Source: an uncultured Bacilli bacterium
GTDB lineage: Bacteria > Bacillota_I > Bacilli_A > RF39 > UBA660
Length of the DNA: 37,759 nt
Reading direction: 5' to 3'
NCBI GenBank assembly: GCA_944327365.1
Contig: CALVHI010000007.1
Coordinates: forward strand, 1 to 37,759
Below, piece after piece: positions 32,019 to 37,759 of the stretch. Position 1 is the stretch's first letter; each line of letters starts with the position of its first letter. The position numbers were made by a program, and so were the translations under genes. Under the pieces are notes generated by a model. It ran no database searches and was not told the DNA's origin. It saw only the letters and a program-made list of their open reading frames with translations.

Positions 32019-32760
32019 TTGTTCCCCCCTCATCAACTTCACTTTCCTCTAAAAACGCTTCAAATATAATATTATCAGCATTATAACTATCTAAATAAAC
32101 CGTTCCCTTTAAATCTCCTACAGTAGCAAAAATACTTTCATAATCATTTAATCTTTGCATATTAATAATATTTACATATACATGATTTGCATCATTCATT
32201 CTAAGTAAAAAGCGATATTCATCGATCATAATATCTTCACTCATATCAGGACAATATTCTATTTCATTAATCATCTTAATTATATCTAAATCAACTTCTT
32301 TTAAAGAATCAATAAAATCATTTAATATATCTTTAGGTACATAATTAACTAAAGTAGGTATGCCTAAATACTTAGCATTACTTTCCACTTCCTTTTTATT
32401 ACTTAAAACGACCTTATTTGTATTTCTGTTATAAAATAAAGGTGTTGCTTCTTTAATTTGAATATAAAGTTTTCCTGTTAAAGTTTTTTTTATATTTACC
32501 TCTTCTACTAATTCTAAATTACTTATTTTTTCTTTTAATTTATTTGTACTAATTTGTAAAATAGCAGGATAATCTTTAATATCAGCGATACTGATTACTT
32601 CATTATCTGTCAAAAGATGAGTACCTGTAATATAAATGTTTTTGATTTTCATAGTAAAAATGGTATATAAAAACATTCCTATTAAATATAAAATTAATAG
32701 TAAAATAATAATGGCTTTAATATTTAGTTTTTTTCTTTTAACCCTTTTTACTTTTTCCAT
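31999..32760 (-). CDS. ftsQ: Cell division protein FtsQ/DivIB
   Basis: 253 residues. A basic cytoplasmic start (MEKVKRVKRKKLNIK), one membrane helix (14-34), a POTRA domain (about 37-105: MKIKNIYITGTHLLTDNEVISIADI, VEEVNIKKTLTGKLYIQIKEATPL) and an extracellular beta region. An acidic tail follows. It stabilises the divisome with FtsL/FtsB. It starts 3 bp after murB, in the murG-murB-divIB order of Bacillus. Confidence 0.92.
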   Translation of the reverse strand: MEKVKRVKRKKLNIKAIIILLLILYLIGMFLYTIFTMKIKNIYITGTHLLTDNEVISIADIKDYPAILQISTNKLKEKISNLELVEEVNIKKTLTGKLYIQIKEATPLFYNRNTNKVVLSNKKEVESNAKYLGIPTLVNYVPKDILNDFIDSLKEVDLDIIKMINEIEYCPDMSEDIMIDEYRFLLRMNDANHVYVNIINMQRLNDYESIFATVGDLKGTVYLDSYNADNIIFEAFLEESEVDEGGTNDEAED

Positions 32761-32763
32761 TTT

Positions 32764-33642
32764 CTACTTCCAATCAATGATCATTTGCTCTAACACTAAA
32801 TCAACATTAAATTTTTCTTTGACTTGTGTATGAACTAATTTTATCAAATTTTTTACATCTTCGCTAGTAGCATTCCCTGTATTTACAATAAAATTGGCAT
32901 GTTTAAAAGAAACCATAGCGCCACCTATCTTCATTCCTTTTAATCCAGCATCTTCAATTAGACGACCAGCATGATCATTATCAGGATTGCGAAATACACT
33001 TCCAGCGGATGGCATATCAAGCGGTTGCGTCTTTATTCTTCTTTCTTGCCTTGAACGCACTAATTCTAAAGATTCCTTTGCATTACCATCTTTTAATAAA
33101 AATGTAGCTTCTATTACAATCCATGGTTTAGTTTTTAATTCAGTATCTCGGTATGAATGTTTAATATCTTCTTTTTTTAATTCTTTTATTTTTAAATCTT
33201 CATCCACTACTTTTAAGCTAACTAAATAATCAAATATTTCTTCTTTATATGCTCCTGCATTTCCAACAATACTTCCTCCTACAGTCCCTGGAATATTCAT
33301 TGCCCATTCTAATCCACTTAGATTATGTTGAATTGCTTTACTAGATAACTTGCCTAGCATTACTCCAGCTCCACAAGTAATTTTATTTTTATCTATAACA
33401 ATATCATTTAGACCATCTAATTTAATTACAACTCCATCAAAATATTTATCAATAATAATATTTGACCCAGCCCCTAAAATAAAATACTTAATTTCATGCT
33501 CTTTTAAATATTTTAATAGATGAATTAATCCTTCAAGTATATCTACTTTCACTAAATATTTAGCATGACTTTCCAATTTATAAGTATTTAAATTTTTAAG
33601 GTCAGCATCTTGTGTAATTCTTATTCCTTCTATATCATTCAT
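32764..33642 (-). CDS. murB: UDP-N-acetylenolpyruvoylglucosamine reductase MurB
   Basis: 292 residues. FAD/NADPH enzyme forming UDP-MurNAc. FAD-binding FILGAGSNIII and LEWAMNIPGTVGGSIVGNAGAY. The catalytic Ser is in PSAGSVFRNP, with HAGRLIEDAGLKG and HANFIVN following. Size fits the shorter type II MurB common in Gram-positives. The start overlaps murG's stop (ATGA), with AAGGAG eight bases upstream. Confidence 0.95.
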   Translation of the reverse strand: MNDIEGIRITQDADLKNLNTYKLESHAKYLVKVDILEGLIHLLKYLKEHEIKYFILGAGSNIIIDKYFDGVVIKLDGLNDIVIDKNKITCGAGVMLGKLSSKAIQHNLSGLEWAMNIPGTVGGSIVGNAGAYKEEIFDYLVSLKVVDEDLKIKELKKEDIKHSYRDTELKTKPWIVIEATFLLKDGNAKESLELVRSRQERRIKTQPLDMPSAGSVFRNPDNDHAGRLIEDAGLKGMKIGGAMVSFKHANFIVNTGNATSEDVKNLIKLVHTQVKEKFNVDLVLEQMIIDWK

Positions 33643-34718
33643 TTTATTAACTCCTTAATTTCTTTTATGATAATATCACTACTATCACTCTTACCTAAAT
33701 TTCGCAAATTCATCTTCATAATTTCATACTCTTTTTTATCACTTAAAAGATTCGTTACCATAAGATAAAGTTCCTCACCAGTAAGATTATTTTCTTCAAT
33801 CATTAATCCAGCACTATTTTTAACAACTTCTAAAGCATTATAAAATTGATGATTTCCTGCTACATAAGGGCTAGGTATAAATATAGCAGGGAGATTTAAA
33901 GCTAAAATTTCACTCATAGTTGAAGCCCCAGCTCGTGTTACCATTAAATCACAATTACGCATTAAACCTGCTAAATTATCTAAATAAGGTAATACTTTTA
34001 TGTTATTAGCAAATCTAGTTCCTTTAATAAATTCTTCATAATGATTTTTCCCAGTAATATAAACAACTTGATAGTCACTTTTTTTACTTAAACGCAAGAA
34101 CTCTTTTAACTTTTCATTTAATGAACTACTTCCTAAAGAACCTGCAACAACAATTACAAGCTTCTTTTTAACATCTAATCCTATATCGCTTTTTTTAATT
34201 TCTTTTGTAGTTAGGGCATTTTCTCCACATGGATTTCCGGTATAAATTACTCTTTTAGCTCGAGGAAATTTATTTAAAGTGCTTAAAAAAGAAACTGCTA
34301 CCAAATCTACTTGATTAGATAAATATTTATTGGTTTTTCCTACAATACTGTTTTGCTCATGTAAAAATGTTTTAATTCCTAACTTTTTAGCAGCCTTTAA
34401 AACTGGATAAGTAACATATCCACCAAAACCTAAAACAATATCTGGTTCATATTCCTTTAATATTTTTAAACATTTGCGGTAACTTTTATTAATTAAAAAT
34501 ATATTTTTTACATCTCTTAAAATATTTTTGCTAAATCCATATATTTCTATCCCAACATATTTAATATTACGTTTAGGAATGATTTCACTTTCCATACGAT
34601 TTTTAGTCCCAATATAAAGAACATCTAAGTCCTTAATTTCTTTTTTAAGCTTTTCTAGTACTGCTATAGCTGGATAGATATGCCCTCCGGTTCCACCCGC
34701 ACTAACAACAACTTTCAT
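33639..34718 (-). CDS. murG: MurG N-acetylglucosaminyltransferase
   Basis: 359 residues. Adds GlcNAc to lipid I to give lipid II at the inner membrane face. VVSAGGTGGHIYPA is the N-terminal G-loop; LGFGGYVTYPVLKAA and FLHEQNSIVGKTNK are acceptor-side motifs. UDP-GlcNAc binding is seen in AGSLGSSSLNEK and VTRAGASTMSEILALNLPAIFIP. GAGGTGA precedes the ATG. First gene in the window of a murG-murB-ftsQ-queH-membrane protein run; murD/ftsW/spoVE are not directly upstream, so the dcw cluster is split here. Confidence 0.96.
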   Translation of the reverse strand: MKVVVSAGGTGGHIYPAIAVLEKLKKEIKDLDVLYIGTKNRMESEIIPKRNIKYVGIEIYGFSKNILRDVKNIFLINKSYRKCLKILKEYEPDIVLGFGGYVTYPVLKAAKKLGIKTFLHEQNSIVGKTNKYLSNQVDLVAVSFLSTLNKFPRAKRVIYTGNPCGENALTTKEIKKSDIGLDVKKKLVIVVAGSLGSSSLNEKLKEFLRLSKKSDYQVVYITGKNHYEEFIKGTRFANNIKVLPYLDNLAGLMRNCDLMVTRAGASTMSEILALNLPAIFIPSPYVAGNHQFYNALEVVKNSAGLMIEENNLTGEELYLMVTNLLSDKKEYEIMKMNLRNLGKSDSSDIIIKEIKELIK

Positions 34719-34922
34719 AAACTCACCTCTTATTTAATTATACTATAAATTTCAGAAAAAACTATCTTTTTTTCATATTCTCTTAACTTTTAACTAGAAA
34801 GTAAACCATAAAACTCGAATTATTATCATAAGCAATTTAATAAAATAGGTGATTGCTCTCTTCTATTAATTGATATGCACCTACAATTTAGCACATTTAC
34901 TCTTTAGGTATAGCGATTATGT

Positions 34923-34948
34923 CAAAATATGTCGAACGGTTTTTCTTG
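34923..34948 (+). promoter_or_regulatory. 26-bp repeated promoter element, copy B
   Basis: Identical over 26 bp to the copy at 15842-15867. Here the plus strand reads the same way toward the helicase gene. It holds TGTCGAA with a TGTCAAA copy 10 bp before, and its last three bases (TTG) start the -35 of the helicase promoter. Confidence 0.65.
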
Positions 34949-34974
34949 CATTCTTGATTAACTTGTTTCATAAT
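34946..34974 (+). promoter_or_regulatory. Promoter of the UvrD-like helicase gene
   Basis: TTGCAT (34946-34951), 17-bp spacer, CATAAT (34969-34974), 26 bp before the start codon. Confidence 0.55.
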
Positions 34975-35000
34975 ACTTGTAGAGGCTTGCAGGAGATTAA

Positions 35001-36443
35001 ATGAAATTAGATGTACTGGGTTACGAATTAGATCAAGAACAACTTAAAGCTGCAACAAGAATAAAAGAAAATAATATTATTATCGCTGGAGCAGGTACCG
35101 GCAAAAGTACTACCATGGTAGGAAAAATAAAATATTTAGTATTATATGAACATATTGCTTTAGAAGATATTTTATGTATTACATTTACAAATAATGCTGC
35201 TAATAGTTTAGAAGATAAAATAAAAAAAGAATTAAATAAAGAAGCTAAAGTTTATACATTTCATAAACTTGCTTTAGAAATATTAAAAAGCTACCAAATT
35301 GATTATAAAATAGCTCATGAAGATTTATTAGAATATATGATTAATGAAGTTTTTGAAAGTACAGATAGTATTTATTTTAAGAAACTATTTATGAATAAGT
35401 ATTATAAAAACACTTTAGAGTTCTTACAATTTAAAGAAATGATTGCAAGATTTATTAGACTTTATATTGCTAATTATTATGATAAAAAATACTTTTCAGA
35501 AATTATTAGTCGTGCTAAAGAAAAAGATCAAGCAATTTTAAAAATTATTAATAAAATATATGAAATGTATATATTAGAGAAAAGGGCAAGTGGTAAAATT
35601 GATTTTGATGATATGATTTATATGGCAACTAGATTAGTGGAAAAAAAAGGGATTAATAAGACTTATCAATATATTATTGTTGATGAATATCAAGATACTT
35701 CTATGGTTAGAGAAAAATTAGTACAAGTAATTAGAAAAAAAACAGGAGCTTATGTAACCGTTGTTGGTGATGATTTTCAATCTATTTATCGCTTTTCAGG
35801 ATGTGATTTAAATAACTTTTTAGATTTTAAGCAAAACTTTGATCCTGCTTACGAACTATATATTACTAACACTTACCGTAACAGCAAAGAACTTATTAGA
35901 GTAGCTGGCGATTTTATAATGAAGAATCCAAGACAAATGAAAAAAACGCTAAAGTCCAATAAAAGTATTTCTAAGCCTATTATAATTTGCTATTATAAAA
36001 ATATCAAAAAAGATTTTGAAAAGCTTTTAAGAAAGATTTCTTCTACTAATTTAATGATTTTAGGAAGAAATAATCATGATATCTATACTGTATTAAATGA
36101 AAATTTAAAATTAGAAAACAATCAAATTCTTAACTTTGATAAACATATTTACTATAAAACCATTCATAAAGCAAAGGGATTAGAAGAAGATAATGTTTTA
36201 ATTATTAATTTAACTGCAGACATTAATTCTCTTCCTTCTAAAATAAAAAGTGAAAAAATTCTTAAATATGTAATAAAACACTATGATATTTATCCTAACG
36301 AAGAAGAGCGAAGATTATTTTATGTAGCACTTACTCGTACTAAAAATTACTGCTATTTATTTGTCTTTAAAAATAACCCTTCTATCTTTATAAAAGAACT
36401 AAAAAAAAATTATAGAGAATATATCTCTATAATAAATCTTTAA
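35001..36443 (+). CDS. UvrD/PcrA-family SF1 DNA helicase, compact
   Basis: 480 residues, shorter than PcrA/UvrD (about 730). Motif I AGAGTGKST (29-37), Ia CITFTNNAA, motif II YIIVDEYQDTS, III VVGDDFQSIYRFSGCD, IV TYRNS, V TIHKAKGLEEDNVLII, VI RRLFYVALTRTKN. All helicase motifs are present; the 1B and 2B insertions are reduced. It should translocate 3'-5' on ssDNA in repair or recombination; the exact role is unknown. AGGAGAT lies before the ATG. Its promoter carries the 26-bp element. Its end overlaps thiI by 17 bp, tail to tail. Confidence 0.9.
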   Translation: MKLDVLGYELDQEQLKAATRIKENNIIIAGAGTGKSTTMVGKIKYLVLYEHIALEDILCITFTNNAANSLEDKIKKELNKEAKVYTFHKLALEILKSYQIDYKIAHEDLLEYMINEVFESTDSIYFKKLFMNKYYKNTLEFLQFKEMIARFIRLYIANYYDKKYFSEIISRAKEKDQAILKIINKIYEMYILEKRASGKIDFDDMIYMATRLVEKKGINKTYQYIIVDEYQDTSMVREKLVQVIRKKTGAYVTVVGDDFQSIYRFSGCDLNNFLDFKQNFDPAYELYITNTYRNSKELIRVAGDFIMKNPRQMKKTLKSNKSISKPIIICYYKNIKKDFEKLLRKISSTNLMILGRNNHDIYTVLNENLKLENNQILNFDKHIYYKTIHKAKGLEEDNVLIINLTADINSLPSKIKSEKILKYVIKHYDIYPNEEERRLFYVALTRTKNYCYLFVFKNNPSIFIKELKKNYREYISIINL

Positions 36444-37617
36444 ACGCTTTATCTTCTTCATGAGCTTGTATTTTAATTACTTCATGAGTTTTAACTGCTT
36501 CATAAATTAAATCTTTAAATGGTATTAACTCTTCATATTCATGACACTTTCCAATATTCGGATTAATTACTGGATGTTTAGGCACAAAAATAGTACAGCA
36601 ATCTTCAAAAGGCAAAATGCTTGTTTCGTAAGTATCAATTTTTTTAGCTATATCAATAATATCAAGTTTATCAAAACAAGCAAGAGGTCTTATTACCGGA
36701 ATATTTACTACTTCATTAATAGCACTCATACTTGTTAGAGTTTGACTGGCTACTTGACCAATCGATTCTCCGTTAATTAAAATTTTAGCATTTCTCTTGC
36801 TAGCTAGTATTGCACTAATTCGGTACATCATTCGTCTCATGATAGTAATTAAATATTCATGAGGAATATTTTTATAAATTGCTTCTTGAATTAGGGTAAA
36901 ATTAACGACGTGCAAAACAATATCATTGTTGTATACTGCTAATTTTTGGGCTAATCTTTTAACTTTATTTTTTGCTTCAATACTTGTATGAGGTGGACTC
37001 TCAAAATAAATAGCTTCTATTTTAACTCCCCTTTTCATAGCAAGATAGCCCGCTACAGGGGAATCTATACCACCACTAAGCATCAATAACCCCTTTCCTA
37101 AAGTCCCAACAGGATAGCCACCAGATCCCTTAATTTTATCAAAATAAACTAAAGTATTATGGAGGCGATATTCAACATTTACAACTATCTCGGGATTTTT
37201 AACATCTACTTTTAAGTTTCTGATGTTTTTTAATATATAAGCTCCTAAATTTTTACTCAACTCTATACTTGTGGTATCGAGCTTTTTATTACTTCTTTTA
37301 CTTTCAACTTTAAATGTTATGAACTCTTTTTCTTTTAATAACTTTAATATTTCCTCTTTAATACAATTAAAATCTGTCGAATCAATAGTATAGCCAATAC
37401 TAATTTCGTGAATCCCAAAAATATTTTTTATTCGACTAATCACTTCATCAAAATGATTCATCGCATGAATAAACATGCGTCCTAAATCATAAGTTACCTC
37501 TACATCTAGATCTTTAAGGCTAAATAAAATATTTTCTTTTAATTTTTTCAAAAAGAAATTAATGTTATCTTTTTTAGTAGATAATTCCCCATATTTAATA
37601 ATAATTATTTTCTCCAT
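36427..37617 (-). CDS. thiI: tRNA 4-thiouridine synthase ThiI
   Basis: 396 residues. ATP-dependent adenylation of U8 in tRNA and sulfur transfer from a cysteine desulfurase. N-terminal ferredoxin-like and THUMP domains (IKYGELSTKKDNINFFLKKL at the start), then a PP-loop domain with LSGGIDSPVAGYLAMKRG and NGESIGQVASQT. The reactive Cys is probably in DCCTIFVPKHP. No rhodanese domain, as usual in Bacilli. ATG 37617 opens the conserved MEKIIIIKYGE; starts at 37623 and 37626 are at the predicted transcription start, so they are less likely. Confidence 0.93.
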   Translation of the reverse strand: MEKIIIIKYGELSTKKDNINFFLKKLKENILFSLKDLDVEVTYDLGRMFIHAMNHFDEVISRIKNIFGIHEISIGYTIDSTDFNCIKEEILKLLKEKEFITFKVESKRSNKKLDTTSIELSKNLGAYILKNIRNLKVDVKNPEIVVNVEYRLHNTLVYFDKIKGSGGYPVGTLGKGLLMLSGGIDSPVAGYLAMKRGVKIEAIYFESPPHTSIEAKNKVKRLAQKLAVYNNDIVLHVVNFTLIQEAIYKNIPHEYLITIMRRMMYRISAILASKRNAKILINGESIGQVASQTLTSMSAINEVVNIPVIRPLACFDKLDIIDIAKKIDTYETSILPFEDCCTIFVPKHPVINPNIGKCHEYEELIPFKDLIYEAVKTHEVIKIQAHEEDKAFKDLL

Positions 37618-37632
37618 AAACATCACATGAGT

Positions 37633-37661
37633 ATTATACTGAAAATCAAAATTTTTGTAAA
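37633..37661 (-). promoter_or_regulatory. thiI promoter with a very short leader
   Basis: Minus-strand -35 TTTACA (37656-37661), 17-bp spacer, -10 TATAAT (37633-37638). Transcription should start near 37626, only about nine bases before ATG 37617, and no strong ribosome binding site is visible. Confidence 0.65.
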
Positions 37662-37759
37662 TAAAAAAGTGTTACATTTCAGGATAAAAGTATGAAAAAA
37701 GACATTGACAATAAATAAGAATAGATAACTACTAACTAAAAGAAATAAATTAAAAAAAA

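Noticed and set aside
37662-37759. TTGACA near 37704 as a promoter for a gene beyond the right edge, and a tiny frame MKKDIDNK
   Set aside because: No acceptable -10 at proper spacing and no continuing reading frame within the window.

Overview
The window is a low-GC chromosome segment (roughly 28% G+C by eye) of a Bacillota bacterium, most likely class Bacilli. The evidence is AGGAGG/GGTGAT ribosome binding sites, TTGACA-17-TATAAT promoters, a T-box leader on thrS, murG-murB-ftsQ in Bacillus order, and homologues of Bacillus sporulation and yut genes (SpoVID-YsxE, YutH, YutD, a YutI-like NifU protein, SpoVIF). TGA is used as a stop, so the code is the standard bacterial one. The dense, mostly minus-strand layout and many small unknown membrane proteins suggest an uncultured gut-type Bacilli lineage; that placement is inference.

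Layout. 1-4.3 kb: start of a gene leaving the window, three small XRE-type HTH regulators, thrS with promoter and T-box, a transglutaminase-like protein and a SpoVIF-like protein. 4.3-8.1 kb: der, a prepilin, an orphan GC-rich 'GVRP' coding cassette resembling a diversity-generating-retroelement variable region, and a DUF975-CmpB membrane fusion. 8.2-11.8 kb: tRNA-Leu(GAG), a D-Ala-D-Ala carboxypeptidase operon, tRNA-Leu(UAA), and a plus-strand Ser-fMet-Asp-Phe tRNA cluster with perfect promoter and terminator. 11.9-17.6 kb: an S1 protein (CvfD-like), NifU-like protein, YutH-like, coiled-coil protein, YutD, tail-anchored protein, a predicted small RNA, a small membrane protein, and the YsxE-SpoVID pair. 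17.7-20.6 kb: rpmB, a PdaC-like deacetylase, a membrane protein and a RdgB/HAM1-type NTPase. 20.7-22.4 kb: an AAA/DUF4143 ATPase flanked by decayed coding fragments. 22.4-29.6 kb: ogt, a DUF2207 protein, a GNAT gene interrupted by one in-frame stop, rlmD, a surface transglutaminase and an unknown gene. 29.6-37.6 kb: a pilus/competence ATPase (plus), then queH-ftsQ-murB-murG (minus), a UvrD-like helicase (plus) and thiI (minus).

How the genes work together. Wall synthesis and division (murG, murB, ftsQ, carboxypeptidase, deacetylase), translation and RNA modification (thrS, tRNAs, rpmB, der, rlmD, queH, thiI) and spore envelope proteins form the core. The prepilin and the GspE/ComGA-type ATPase belong to one pilus or competence machine but lie 24 kb apart.

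The most notable unexplained signal is an identical 26-bp element at two promoters 19 kb apart. Each copy overlaps the first three bases of the -35 hexamer at the same register and contains TGTCGAA, which matches the Spo0A-box consensus. One copy drives a predicted ~84-nt hairpin RNA with its own terminator, the other drives the UvrD-like helicase.
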